A DNA stretch of 64,000 nucleotides from Sphingobacterium sp. UBA4616 (GTDB lineage: Bacteria > Bacteroidota > Bacteroidia > Sphingobacteriales > Sphingobacteriaceae). Under the pieces are notes generated by a model. The model was not told the origin of the DNA and ran no database searches. It was given only the letters and a program-made list of their open reading frames with translations. Both the position numbers and the translations under genes were made by a program. How positions within the stretch are numbered: the first letter of the stretch is position 1; every line of letters begins with the position of its first letter. The stretch is from NCBI GenBank assembly GCA_002386525.1, contig DGIS01000007.1, forward strand, positions 219,388 to 283,387, written 5' to 3'. Positions 1-9,075 of the stretch are shown one piece after another.

Positions 1-311
1 ATGCTTTCCATGGAAAGATAACGGGTAAGGTGGTAGAAGTGTGTAAGAAAAAGGGTTGTTTCATGACCTTACAACGTGACGGACAAGAGCCTATTACCGT
101 GCGTTTTAAAGACTATGGTTTTTTTATGCCATCGAACATTGTCGGTAAGACGGTTGTCGTGGAGGGGAGCGCAAAGAAAAAAGAAGTTTCCGTCGCATCT
201 TTACAACATGCCGCAAAGGATCTTGGCAAATCACAGGCTGAAATAGATCAAATTACACAACCCAAAAAAGACATAAGCATTATTGCTGATGGTGTTTTGG
301 TTGTAAAATAA
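1..311 (+). CDS. DUF4920-family protein, 5'-truncated by window edge
   Basis: The frame is open from base 3 through the stop at 309-311, so the gene begins before the window. The GTG at 30 is an internal valine, not a start. The visible part reads AFHGKITGKVVEVCKKKGCF and then continues through a beta-rich core (TLQRDGQEPITVRFKDYGFF) to an IIADGVLVVK-type end. The EVCxKKGCF(W)M cysteine pair and overall pattern match DUF4920, a small periplasmic or exported domain of unknown function common in Bacteroidota. The signal peptide would lie outside the window. folP starts 31 bp downstream on the same strand, so the two may be cotranscribed. Family assignment is from recall of the motif; function unknown. 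Confidence 0.75.
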   Translation, partial: AFHGKITGKVVEVCKKKGCFMTLQRDGQEPITVRFKDYGFFMPSNIVGKTVVVEGSAKKKEVSVASLQHAAKDLGKSQAEIDQITQPKKDISIIADGVLVVK

Positions 312-342
312 AGTTGTATACGCTTACGCTGTCGTTGTTCCG

Positions 343-1185
343 ATGAAAAGATTTCAAACATCACCCTGTCAATCCATACTAGTCGATGGCACCTTAATGA
401 CCTTCGATACGCCCATTATTATGGGCATACTCAATGTGACTCCGGATTCTTTTTACGATGGTGGCGATAATACGACCGTTGAACGTGCGGTAGGGAAAGC
501 AAAGGAGTTATTGCTTGAGGGAGCTCAAATTCTCGATATTGGCGCCTATTCTTCACGTCCAGGCGCACCATTAATTTCATCACAGGAGGAAATGGATCGA
601 GCTCTACCCCCAATTCGAGCAATTAAAGCGGCGTTTCCTGATGCCATTTTATCGATTGATACCTTCAGGGCCGACGTTGCAGCTGCAGCGGTTGAAGCAG
701 GCGTTCACATCATTAATGATGTATCTGGTGGTACACTCGACGATAATATGTTTGCTACAGTAGCCAAATACCAGGTTCCTTACATTCTTATGCATATGCG
801 CGGTATTCCCGAAAATATGCAGGAAAAAACAGACTACACAGATATTGTAACGGATGTTGCCACGTTTTTGGGTGAGCGCATCGCCGTGCTAAGAAGTATG
901 GGGGTGAAAGACATTATTCTTGATCCAGGCTTTGGCTTTGCCAAGACAGCCGAACAGAACTATGAGTTGCTTTATCGTGTCAATGAACTTCACTACTTCG
1001 AATTACCAATTTTGGGCGGAATATCCCGCAAATCCATGATCTATAAAAAAATCGGGATCACAGCCCAGGAAGCGTTAAACGGTACTACCGCTTTGAATAC
1101 ATTACTGCTCGAAAGAGGCGTACAAATTCTACGTGTACATGATGTAAAAGAAGCGAAACAGTTAGTTGATCTCTTCTATTCATAG
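343..1185 (+). CDS. folP: Dihydropteroate synthase
   Basis: Condenses p-aminobenzoate with 6-hydroxymethyl-dihydropterin diphosphate to give dihydropteroate in folate synthesis (cytoplasm). The 280-residue length is normal. The signatures are all present: GILNVTPDSFYDGG (about 28-41), DIGAYSSRPGA (65-75), SIDT (104-107), the DPGFGFAKT pterin loop (194-202) and GISRKS (226-231) near the phosphate site; the protein ends with RVHDVKEA. The ATG at 343 gives a normal N-terminus. In many Bacteroidota folP precedes the diadenylate cyclase gene cdaA; here it is followed instead by a convergent PUL, so a locus boundary lies at about 1190-1320. Confidence 0.95.
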   Translation: MKRFQTSPCQSILVDGTLMTFDTPIIMGILNVTPDSFYDGGDNTTVERAVGKAKELLLEGAQILDIGAYSSRPGAPLISSQEEMDRALPPIRAIKAAFPDAILSIDTFRADVAAAAVEAGVHIINDVSGGTLDDNMFATVAKYQVPYILMHMRGIPENMQEKTDYTDIVTDVATFLGERIAVLRSMGVKDIILDPGFGFAKTAEQNYELLYRVNELHYFELPILGGISRKSMIYKKIGITAQEALNGTTALNTLLLERGVQILRVHDVKEAKQLVDLFYS

Positions 1186-1321
1186 ATTAGCTCTATTTTC
1201 CTAAAAAGCATATCATCGGATTTTCACAGTGTGATACGGACTTTCCTTGCTATCGTCCAACTGTTATATAGGAATGGTCCGAAAGACTTAAAATCTATCA
1301 AATAAGTTAAGCTTAGATAAA

Positions 1322-1352
1322 AATTCCTGGGCAAAAAAACTGCCCAGGAATT
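1322..1352 (-). terminator. Rho-independent terminator of the GH30/SusCD operon
   Basis: A perfect 12-bp stem (AATTCCTGGGCA, 1322-1333, with its complement at 1341-1352) encloses a 7-nt loop. On the minus strand it is followed by a short T run (1323-1319). It lies 18 bp past the stop of the lipoprotein gene. It may also stop folP transcription from the other side, but the plus-strand T run is poor. Confidence 0.75.
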
Positions 1353-1369
1353 CCAAAACTCGTTTTATT

Positions 1370-2707
1370 TTATTTCGCTGCTACGGTCAACACAGCCTTC
1401 TTATTCCCGGCAGTCAAATCCAGCGTGAAAATATAAGTCTTACCTGATTCTAATACTTTACCGGTTTTTATACCAAGATTACCCGAGTCACGTCCATTAT
1501 TGCCATCCCCCACAAATACAATATCACTTGTAGTTGTGATGTCCGCACCTCCAAATTCACCTCCCCATCCTTTTTGATGGAAAAATTTGAAGTTGATGTT
1601 ATCAGAATTTATGGACTCTCCGGCCTTAACCGTTATCTGATATTTCTTATTACCTAATGGAACCAAACAAAGCGCTTTATCCGTATTCCAGCCTACCTGA
1701 TTACTGGATACCTTAGGTTTTCCAATTCCTTCGCCAATAATCCAGATGGCACCAGTTCCGTCATCTTGTAGTTTTGCCAAATCATTACCTGTCATCGCCT
1801 CAACCACAAAGTATTTTAAGTTAAAGTCTGCGGTAACACGGTATTTCCCGGTTGCTCCTTTAAACGAAAGAGTTCCATCGGCCGCTTGAGCAAAGTAATC
1901 TGGATCAATCCACCAATTTTGCAGATCCGCAATCCCTTCGAAGGTTGTCGCTTTTCCTTGCGCGAGCTCGATTTCAACTTTGGAATGCTTATCATCAAGT
2001 CGGCTAAACTGCGATCCATTGAGTAGAACAACAATAAACGGAGAAGCCTGAAAGGTCAATGTATTAAATTGAATCGGATATACACCAGAAGTCGAATTCG
2101 AGAATGGAATTTCGGCAGTAGAACCTAAATTAATAACATTATTGACCCAACCAAAATTCATTGCATTTCCTTGTGAACCAACTTTTGGCGCTTGGATATA
2201 GCCTTTTACTTCTGCAGGAAAGTTTTCTTTTGCTGCATATTGATTACGTCCTACCTTTTCCATTCGATATGACTTGGATTCGGTGACTAAGGTTAAATAG
2301 GGAAAGTCAGGTCTGCTGAGGCTTAGGTCAAAAGACTGTTCGCTCGTTTTCTGGCTTATATTCTGCAAAACAAATTTTAATGTTGCTTTTCCGTCAGGAA
2401 TACCTTTCAGGAATGGAACATAAATCTTTCCAGCGTAATCTCCGTTTTCTTTGGTACGGATTACGGTCTCTGTTACCTTGTCATCCGTAAAATACAACTG
2501 GGCTTTAACCGTAGAAAGTGCAACTTCGTTATCGGAAACGTGTAATTGGAATTCTAGGCTATCACCAAAATTTGCGGATGAGATAGGTGATTTCACTTCG
2601 ATTTTAGGATCCCCTACCTGATAGGTATATTTTTCATCCTTTTTACAGGAACTTACTGCGGCAAGAGCAGCAGTTGCCAAGAGTAGATTGATGAAGTATC
2701 TTTTCAT
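1370..2707 (-). CDS. SusE/SusF-like surface glycan-binding lipoprotein
   Basis: A 445-residue lipoprotein: N-terminal signal with lipobox AAVSSC (Cys21), followed by acidic/lysine-rich residues. About residues 30-135 look like an Ig-like domain. The C-terminal part has two beta-rich modules, the last (about 320-445) containing IWIIGEGIGKP and NFKFFHQKGWGGEFGG, the style of SusE/SusF carbohydrate-binding domains (DUF5121/DUF5125 type in my recollection). It is the last gene of a susC-susD-GH30 operon, 57 bp after the GH30 gene. By position it is the surface glycan-binding protein (SGBP) holding polysaccharide for the GH30 enzyme and SusCD. The order SusC, SusD, GH30, SGBP is the one I recall for the Bacteroides thetaiotaomicron beta-1,6-glucan PUL. 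Ligand is inferred, not shown. Confidence 0.8.
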   Translation of the reverse strand: MKRYFINLLLATAALAAVSSCKKDEKYTYQVGDPKIEVKSPISSANFGDSLEFQLHVSDNEVALSTVKAQLYFTDDKVTETVIRTKENGDYAGKIYVPFLKGIPDGKATLKFVLQNISQKTSEQSFDLSLSRPDFPYLTLVTESKSYRMEKVGRNQYAAKENFPAEVKGYIQAPKVGSQGNAMNFGWVNNVINLGSTAEIPFSNSTSGVYPIQFNTLTFQASPFIVVLLNGSQFSRLDDKHSKVEIELAQGKATTFEGIADLQNWWIDPDYFAQAADGTLSFKGATGKYRVTADFNLKYFVVEAMTGNDLAKLQDDGTGAIWIIGEGIGKPKVSSNQVGWNTDKALCLVPLGNKKYQITVKAGESINSDNINFKFFHQKGWGGEFGGADITTTSDIVFVGDGNNGRDSGNLGIKTGKVLESGKTYIFTLDLTAGNKKAVLTVAAK

Positions 2708-2764
2708 TTATTCATAATTTATGCGCTATCGGCTAGATAGCGCTTAGGGTTTATCGTCCTCCAA

Positions 2765-4261
2765 TTAATAAGTCCAGCGGTAAGAAACAACCGCCTTTGC
2801 TGGCACATCATAGCTAAAATGATTTTTACCGTCAGCCAATGTGATTTTGCGGCTATCGCCTGAGTCATTTAATAAAACGACAGCATAGGTTCCATCTGTA
2901 TTTTGAAACGCCGTATAAACCAAGCCTTCCGCAGTATACCCAGAGGTGCCAATCCGTATCGCTCCTGATTTGACCACCGCAGAAAGATGACCAACAATAT
3001 AATAGTGCGAATTGCGTGTTATATTTTTATAATTCGCCTTACTGATATCTACAGCTCCATAACATGTCTGACAGCCGCCCTCACGATTCGGTCCTTTTTC
3101 GGTATCTAACATCAGATTCCAGACAATTACACCCTTACTCCAATTGTTAACTGTTCCAATGGCGACTTCACGCATATCTTCCATCAAACGTTTCTCAAGA
3201 TTCCGGCCATCATTCCATTCCCCAATGGATGTTTCTGTAAATACCAGTTCTTTATCCGGACGTTGATTATGGATATCTATTAGCTCCGCTTTATCACCAC
3301 CATAGTTGTGGTAAGCCGCTCCCGCAAAGAATGAGGCTGCTTCGGCATCGTTATAAATCTTCACAGGATAATCAGTCTGATCAGCAATATCATCATAGTT
3401 ATAATTATGATCAAATGCATAGATTTTTGTCGACAGGTTTGCTGCTTTTATTTGTGGCCCTAAAGATTGTTTTACAAAAGCTTGTTGTTCTTGCCATGAC
3501 ATATAAAGCGACGCGGAATTCTTCCTATTCAAAGGCTCATTTTGAACAGTAATGGAATAAATATTGATACCTTCTTTCTTCATTGCCTGGATCCATTGAA
3601 CGAAATACCAACCATAATCCTGATAGTATTTTGGATTTAGCTGTCCGCTAGTCCAGGAATCAAAAGGCTTTAAATCAGTCAGGTTGTTAACTTTCATCCA
3701 TTTCGGTGGAGTCCAAGGTGAGCCCATGATCTTTATAGATGGATTGATAGCAAGTATCTCTTTAAGTACCGGAATGATATATTGGGTTTCTTCCATCTGC
3801 ATGCCGAAATTTTCTTTCCCTTGCTTGTCCCAGCAGGTGTATTCACTCAAAGAAAAGTCGGAGCATCCAATAGCAATACGAATGTAATTCATGCCCATCC
3901 CATCTTTATCGGAAAAAGTCTCTGTAAGAAATTTTGTTCGATCTTCCTTACTCATTTTCATTAGATTATAGCATGTAGAACCTGTAATTGCTGCGCCGAA
4001 GCCATCCATAGTCTGAAATTTCTTCGCTGGATCTAACGTAATTGTATTGGGCGACATATTAAATTTGGAGCTGAAATCAACAAAGCGCTTTCCAAAATCC
4101 AAAGACCGACTGCCTGTCGTGGTATAAATGGTAACATCACCACTTTTTTTAATATCTTCACCTTGTGAAGGTGTATAGCTGTCACGGTTACAAGATGTTG
4201 CCGTCACGAGACAGGACAACAAGAATGTATATATCATAGTTTTTTTATTATTGCGTTTCAT
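2765..4261 (-). CDS. GH30 endo-glycosidase, probable beta-1,6-glucanase (lipoprotein)
   Basis: A 498-residue lipoprotein (signal ending VTATSC, Cys24). Residues about 70-430 form the GH30 (beta/alpha)8 barrel, with FQTMDGFGAAITGS near the N-terminal edge, SPWTPPKWMK (181-190), the acid/base in TVQNEP (Glu242) and the nucleophile in FTETSIGEW (Glu343). A C-terminal beta domain ends in KAVVSYRW. GH30 includes glucosylceramidases, xylanases and beta-1,6-glucanases; the placement between a SusD and an SGBP points to GH30_3-like endo-beta-1,6-glucanase acting at the cell surface on pustulan-like or fungal wall glucan. It lies 52 bp downstream of susD. No GH3 beta-glucosidase, which would be expected to finish degradation, is in this cluster. 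Confidence 0.85.
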   Translation of the reverse strand: MKRNNKKTMIYTFLLSCLVTATSCNRDSYTPSQGEDIKKSGDVTIYTTTGSRSLDFGKRFVDFSSKFNMSPNTITLDPAKKFQTMDGFGAAITGSTCYNLMKMSKEDRTKFLTETFSDKDGMGMNYIRIAIGCSDFSLSEYTCWDKQGKENFGMQMEETQYIIPVLKEILAINPSIKIMGSPWTPPKWMKVNNLTDLKPFDSWTSGQLNPKYYQDYGWYFVQWIQAMKKEGINIYSITVQNEPLNRKNSASLYMSWQEQQAFVKQSLGPQIKAANLSTKIYAFDHNYNYDDIADQTDYPVKIYNDAEAASFFAGAAYHNYGGDKAELIDIHNQRPDKELVFTETSIGEWNDGRNLEKRLMEDMREVAIGTVNNWSKGVIVWNLMLDTEKGPNREGGCQTCYGAVDISKANYKNITRNSHYYIVGHLSAVVKSGAIRIGTSGYTAEGLVYTAFQNTDGTYAVVLLNDSGDSRKITLADGKNHFSYDVPAKAVVSYRWTY

Positions 4262-4313
4262 CTGTTAGTTTTTTTTCCCGTCCATCGGAAGGGACTTCCC
4301 ATTGTTAAATCAA

Positions 4314-5831
4314 TTAATAGCCTGGATTCTGAACGAGGTTAGGGTTCTGATCAATTTTTGGTTGCGGGATCGGCAGGCGGTAAGAGTTTTTTGTAAAAGG
4401 GTATACCTGAGCTTTTCTCCCTGCGTCTTTTGCATAAACAGCATTCATAACTGGCTCTACCTTGTCTAAGCGCACAAGATCAAACCAACGCTGTCCTTCG
4501 AAAGCCAATTCTAGTCGGCGCTCTTTCAAATAAGCATCCAATAAAGCATCCTTATTTGAACGTACCGCTGCAGATAATTTAGGCAGTTTAACGCGCGTAC
4601 GAATTTTGTCTATAATGTCAGCAGCTCCAGATAAATCTGATCCCTGTTGAATTAATGCTTCTGCTTTCAACAACAATAGATCAGCGTAACGAAGTTTAAC
4701 GATACTATTAAATGCAGACCGCAACTTAAACATGAATGGATAGTTATTTGAAGGATAATAATTACTCCAGGTTGTGGAATAATAAACGATCGATTGGCCC
4801 AAACGAATTTGATCTCCCTCGTTCGTATAGGTCTGTATCAAATCCCGAGACGGAGTTACCCATTTTGCCCAGGTAAAGTTGTTATCATAATTGGACAAAT
4901 CACGTCCAAACATCCAAGTGGCCCAATTACCGCCTCCTGCTGTAAACTGTGCTTCTAAAATAGATTCTTTCGTATTCCGTTGTGCAAGATCCGTATTGCT
5001 TGCGTTCATCGCATACAAATCTGAGTAATTAGCATTGAGGTCAAAGCCATCTGCAGTCAGGGCATCAACAAATTGAACGACTTTACCATAATCCCGAATT
5101 GGCTTTTCGGCATAGATCTTTGCCAACATAGCACGCGCTACAGATTTAGTAAATAAGGTCTTATTGCCGTTATTGTTGGCTGGTGCATCAGCCAATCCAT
5201 CTAGCAGATCTTTTTCGATCTGCTTATAGGCTTCTTCTTCGGTGGCTTGTTTTGGAAAATACTGTGGATAAACTTCATTGACATTATCTCCCGTAATATC
5301 GGGTGCAATGGTGGTAATCACAGGGATCGATCCAAATATACGGACCATATCAAACATGGCCAATGCCCTGAATAGTTTTGCTTGTGCCTTATACGTTCTA
5401 ATATCTGTATCGCTCAGCGATTTATCGGCGACACTATCCACATAAATGATCAAGCGATTTGCGCGTCCAACGTCTTCCAGGTATCTTCCCCAATCGCGGT
5501 CAACAACAGAATTAGATCCTTCAATAGAATTGTTCTCAAAAGGCAGAACTTCCGCTCCTGTCGTTCCAGCATAGGAATTGTCGGCGTGAGAATCTCCGAT
5601 CAAGAGCAGGTCGAGATACCAATGCTCTTGCCTGTCTTTCATCTGTTGATATATTCCAGCCAGATAGGTTTCCACCTCGGCCCTATTTTTAAAAACAACC
5701 TGTGTTCCTGTCTCTGTTTTACCCTGGCTCACATCCGAATAATCCGAAAGCGGATCACGATTTAGCGAACAGGAAAATAAAAACAAGGAGCCCGTTAGCA
5801 AAGAAAGCGTGTTACTTATATATTTTTTCAT
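4314..5831 (-). CDS. SusD/RagB-family glycan-binding lipoprotein (glucan PUL)
   Basis: A 505-residue SusD homologue: signal with lipobox (FLFSCS, Cys about 21), N-terminal SusD-like domain with the helical TPR repeats, and the RagB/SusD C-terminal region with LRYADLLLLKAEAL, LKERRLELAFEGQRWFDLVR and the usual end YRLPIPQPKIDQNPNLVQNPGY-like motif. SusD forms the lid over the SusC channel at the outer membrane and binds oligosaccharide. It starts 11 bp after the susC stop, as expected for coupled SusCD expression. Substrate is inferred from the downstream GH30 gene. Confidence 0.95.
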   Translation of the reverse strand: MKKYISNTLSLLTGSLFLFSCSLNRDPLSDYSDVSQGKTETGTQVVFKNRAEVETYLAGIYQQMKDRQEHWYLDLLLIGDSHADNSYAGTTGAEVLPFENNSIEGSNSVVDRDWGRYLEDVGRANRLIIYVDSVADKSLSDTDIRTYKAQAKLFRALAMFDMVRIFGSIPVITTIAPDITGDNVNEVYPQYFPKQATEEEAYKQIEKDLLDGLADAPANNNGNKTLFTKSVARAMLAKIYAEKPIRDYGKVVQFVDALTADGFDLNANYSDLYAMNASNTDLAQRNTKESILEAQFTAGGGNWATWMFGRDLSNYDNNFTWAKWVTPSRDLIQTYTNEGDQIRLGQSIVYYSTTWSNYYPSNNYPFMFKLRSAFNSIVKLRYADLLLLKAEALIQQGSDLSGAADIIDKIRTRVKLPKLSAAVRSNKDALLDAYLKERRLELAFEGQRWFDLVRLDKVEPVMNAVYAKDAGRKAQVYPFTKNSYRLPIPQPKIDQNPNLVQNPGY

Positions 5832-5842
5832 GATACAGACAA

Positions 5843-8821
5843 TTAAAACTCAATATTAAGACCTAAAACAAATGAACGATTCTGCGGATAGGTTCCCCAA
5901 TCAATACCTTGGATTCTAGCATCGGATCCGCCAGAATATTGGTTTACTTCTGGATCCATGCCCGAATATTTGGTCAAAGTAAATAGATTACTTACGGATA
6001 GATAAGGCTGAATTTTGTTGATACCAATCCGTTTCAGTTTTTCAGGCGTGATAGAATAACCCAAAGAAACATTTTTCATGCGCAGATAACTGCCATCTTC
6101 GACGAAATAGCTTGAGTTTTTCATATCGAAACCTGCTTTTGGAACATGCGTAATTTGTCCAGGTACCCGCCAACGATCTAATACCACTGTTGTTTGATTG
6201 CGACCGTCATACATTCCTTCTGTTTCCATACGGCTGGCATTGAAGATATCATTGCCATAAGTCCCCTGAATGAATATACTCAGATCGAAATTCTTATAAG
6301 AGAAGCTGTTTGTCATACCGTACACAAACTTTGGAAGCGGATTACCGATATAGGTACGGTCGCTTGATGAAATCTTACCATCGTCATTCAGGTCACGATA
6401 CATGAGTTCACCCGTTTCAGGATTTACACCATCTGATAGATAACCGTAGAATCCTGCAAGTGATCTCCCCGGCTCATTTTTTACCACGAAGTCATTGACA
6501 TAATCGTTTGTCTTGACATCATAATACACCTGTTGCAAATCCAATTGCTGTAGTTTATTTCTGTTGAAAGAAATATTAAAATCTGTGTTCCAAGTTAAAT
6601 TCCCGGTCAGATTCTTTGAATTCACCGCAAATTCAAAACCATGGTTGTTCAGACGGCCGCCATTTCTCTGGATCGTGTTTGCTTGCTGTCCTGCAGGTAG
6701 ACTTGCATTCATTAAAAGATCTTTGGTATCCTTGTTGTAATAATCTGCACTGACGGTTAATCTATTGCTCAACATGGTGATATCAAAACCTATGCTGGTG
6801 GTACTTGTAGTTTCCCAAGTCAGGTCTTTCGCTCGTAAGATTGTTGGTTTGTTGATATTGGGCAATGAATTTTCTTTTCCTTCGACAAACCACTGTTGAC
6901 GCTGGATACCGCTTAATTGCAGATACGCATAATCGCCTAATCCGTATTGGTTACCCGTTTGTCCCCATCCACCGCGAATTTTAAAATCATTAATCCAGGC
7001 AATATCTTTCATAAAGTCTTCCGAAGAAATTCTCCATGCAGCCGAAACCGATGGAAAATATCCCCAACGGTGTTCTGGGCTAAGCTTCGACGAACCGTCT
7101 GCACGCATATTCGCAGTCACTAAATACTTGCCATCATAATTATACATGGCGCGAGCAAAATAGGACATAATTCCCCAGTTTGATGCCGTAGATCCTGTCC
7201 TGTCCCAAGAAATCTTATTGGCAGCATTCAGCGTTTCAATGATGCCATTTGCATAGTTTGAGCCAAAAATCTCACTTCTAGCGTACTTAGAATCTGTCCA
7301 GGAAGAACCACCCATTGCTTCCAGATTATGCTTACCAAAGCTTTTGCTATACGTTAAGATATTATCCCAAGTTAATACGGTGTTTGTATTACGCATGTCG
7401 GAGGCCTCGCCAAATTGATTTCTTCCCCATGCTGTGGTCCAAGGATCCAGGAAGGTAGTCATAATGCCCGATCTTCGATCGAATGAAAACGAAGTTTTCC
7501 AAGTGAAGTTGGGCATAAAAGAAACCAATGCACTTCCTGTGGCGACAATCCGATTTTCTCGGTTATTATTATTTTTTGTCCGCGCTAAGTTTTCCAAAGG
7601 ACTGGTGATGTTGCTGATCCCATAGAAATTATTATAGAATCGATCCGGATTTGCTAGATCCCATACCGGCGCATAAGTGGGTGTTGTAATCACGGAGGTA
7701 ACAACACCGCCACGATTAGATCCCAAGCCCGAGGTAATGCCATTATCATTGTTATCCGAATAATTGATATTCGCATTGACCTTTAACCATTTTCGAACCT
7801 GATTGTCAATATTAGCACGGAAATTATACCGTCTAAAGAACGAGCCTTGTAATGTCCCTTTTTCATTCAAATAACCGCCACCCAGATAGTAACGGATTTT
7901 CTCATTACCATCCGAAATTGATATTTGATGGTTTTGCTGAATCCCTGTTTTGTAGGTCTCTTTAAACCAGTCGGTCTGATCCAACAATCCTTCCGGAAGA
8001 TTGACTAGGCCGATCTCATCCTGTAAATCTTTGTATTGGCTGGTATTTAAAACCTGGACAGTGTTATTGACAACATTGGCTGTCCATTGTGTTCCAAGCG
8101 TTATTTTTGCTTCACCAGCTTTACCGGACTTGGTCGTTACTAAAATAACGCCATTCGAACCGCGAGAACCATAAATGGCGCCGGATGAAGCGTCCTTTAG
8201 AATTTGGATATCCACTATATCATTTGGTGACAAGAATTTAATATCCTCAACAGGAACCCCATCAACGACATACAAAGGAGTAGTATTGCTATTAAAAGAT
8301 GTTATTCCGCGAATTTGTATTTGAGGTGCTGCACCTGGTTGACCACTCGGCTGAATAACAGTTACCCCGGCCGCTTTGCCTTGAATAGCTTGGCCAAAAT
8401 TAGTAACGGGTCTCTTCTCTAGATCTTTGGTAGAGACAGAAGAAATTGCAGTTGTCACGTCTTTTCTTTTCACACTACCATAACCGATTACAATAACGTC
8501 CTCAAGCACATTGGTAGAAGAGTTTAATTGGACCACCATGGTACTATTGGCAGGCACTTCTTTGGTATCGTATCCAACAAATGTAAATTGGAGTGTACTG
8601 CCCGTACTAGCTGACATTTGAAAACGCCCATCTCCGTTACTGGAGACTGCATTGCTACTTCCCTTCTGTGTAATGGTTACCCCAGAAAGTGGTTTCTGAT
8701 CATTGGCATCCAGGACACGTCCACTGATTTGGATCCGGTCTTGGGCAAACACCAAATTCATCAAGGTGAACAGGAAAGCCAACCCCATAGAAAAGGCAAC
8801 TTTTCGTGTAAAGTAAATCAT
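5843..8821 (-). CDS. SusC/RagA-family TonB-dependent transporter (glucan PUL)
   Basis: A 992-residue outer-membrane transporter. It has an N-terminal signal ending near LVFAQ, a carboxypeptidase-regulatory-like domain (about 29-115, SGRVLDANDQKPLSGVT), the TonB-box/SusC linker (VIVIGYGSVKRKDVT), a plug with VIQPSGQPGAAPQIQIRG and the SusC signature YVVDGVPVED...LKDASSGAIYGSRG, then the beta-barrel, ending in an aromatic-rich GLNIEF. It imports oligosaccharides with SusD. It is the first gene of a four-gene operon (susC, susD, GH30, SGBP). There is no STN domain, consistent with control by the DUF6377 regulator upstream rather than by an anti-sigma factor. An in-frame Met12 gives a shorter alternative signal peptide. 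Confidence 0.96.
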   Translation of the reverse strand: MIYFTRKVAFSMGLAFLFTLMNLVFAQDRIQISGRVLDANDQKPLSGVTITQKGSSNAVSSNGDGRFQMSASTGSTLQFTFVGYDTKEVPANSTMVVQLNSSTNVLEDVIVIGYGSVKRKDVTTAISSVSTKDLEKRPVTNFGQAIQGKAAGVTVIQPSGQPGAAPQIQIRGITSFNSNTTPLYVVDGVPVEDIKFLSPNDIVDIQILKDASSGAIYGSRGSNGVILVTTKSGKAGEAKITLGTQWTANVVNNTVQVLNTSQYKDLQDEIGLVNLPEGLLDQTDWFKETYKTGIQQNHQISISDGNEKIRYYLGGGYLNEKGTLQGSFFRRYNFRANIDNQVRKWLKVNANINYSDNNDNGITSGLGSNRGGVVTSVITTPTYAPVWDLANPDRFYNNFYGISNITSPLENLARTKNNNNRENRIVATGSALVSFMPNFTWKTSFSFDRRSGIMTTFLDPWTTAWGRNQFGEASDMRNTNTVLTWDNILTYSKSFGKHNLEAMGGSSWTDSKYARSEIFGSNYANGIIETLNAANKISWDRTGSTASNWGIMSYFARAMYNYDGKYLVTANMRADGSSKLSPEHRWGYFPSVSAAWRISSEDFMKDIAWINDFKIRGGWGQTGNQYGLGDYAYLQLSGIQRQQWFVEGKENSLPNINKPTILRAKDLTWETTSTTSIGFDITMLSNRLTVSADYYNKDTKDLLMNASLPAGQQANTIQRNGGRLNNHGFEFAVNSKNLTGNLTWNTDFNISFNRNKLQQLDLQQVYYDVKTNDYVNDFVVKNEPGRSLAGFYGYLSDGVNPETGELMYRDLNDDGKISSSDRTYIGNPLPKFVYGMTNSFSYKNFDLSIFIQGTYGNDIFNASRMETEGMYDGRNQTTVVLDRWRVPGQITHVPKAGFDMKNSSYFVEDGSYLRMKNVSLGYSITPEKLKRIGINKIQPYLSVSNLFTLTKYSGMDPEVNQYSGGSDARIQGIDWGTYPQNRSFVLGLNIEF

Positions 8822-8904
8822 ATGAAATAAAAAATTGGTTATTGTTTCATCTTTTGGTTATTCCAAAAATGGCAATGAGTTTCCCCTGCTTCATTGCTCA
8901 AAAC

Positions 8905-8912
8905 AAAACTAA
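8905..8912 (-). promoter_or_regulatory. Candidate -7 promoter element of the glucan susC operon
   Basis: Reads TAGTTTTG on the minus strand, an exact match to the Bacteroidota TAnnTTTG -7 consensus, 83 bp upstream of the susC start. A -33 TTTG is not obvious. The rest of the 254-bp gap between susC and the regulator holds the repeated motif annotated separately and no gene. Confidence 0.4.
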
Positions 8913-8940
8913 GGTCGCCTTGATACAGAAAAAAGAGCGA

Positions 8941-8956
8941 GTACTTAAAAAGTACC
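8941..8956 (-). promoter_or_regulatory. Palindromic repeat upstream of susC, candidate activator site (copy 1)
   Basis: GTACTT-AAA-AAGTAC is a perfect inverted repeat and contains TTAAAAAGTACC, which recurs at 9010-9021. Both copies are preceded by AGAGCG. They lie about 30-110 bp upstream of the candidate -7 element, where an activator would bind. The adjacent DUF6377 regulator gene is the obvious partner (inference). Confidence 0.4.
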
Positions 8957-9009
8957 GGTTAAAAAACACAACAACCTAATAATAAGATTAATACAAAAAC
9001 CAGAGCGCT

Positions 9010-9021
9010 TTAAAAAGTACC
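9010..9021 (-). promoter_or_regulatory. Second copy of the TTAAAAAGTACC motif upstream of susC
   Basis: Exact 12-base repeat of the motif at 8945-8956, 65 bp away (about six helical turns), again preceded by AGAGCG. The left arm of the palindrome is degenerate here (GCGCTTT in place of GTACTT). The copy ends 54 bp before the end of the regulator gene. Confidence 0.35.
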
Positions 9022-9075
9022 TAAATAAGCGAAAGAATCGAATTATCAACTGTTTTTCGGTATAGAAAACTGCGT

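Noticed and set aside
5382..5765. Plus-strand ORF of 127 residues inside the glucan susD gene
   Set aside because: Antisense shadow of a clearly real SusD; no family motif and no start signal.
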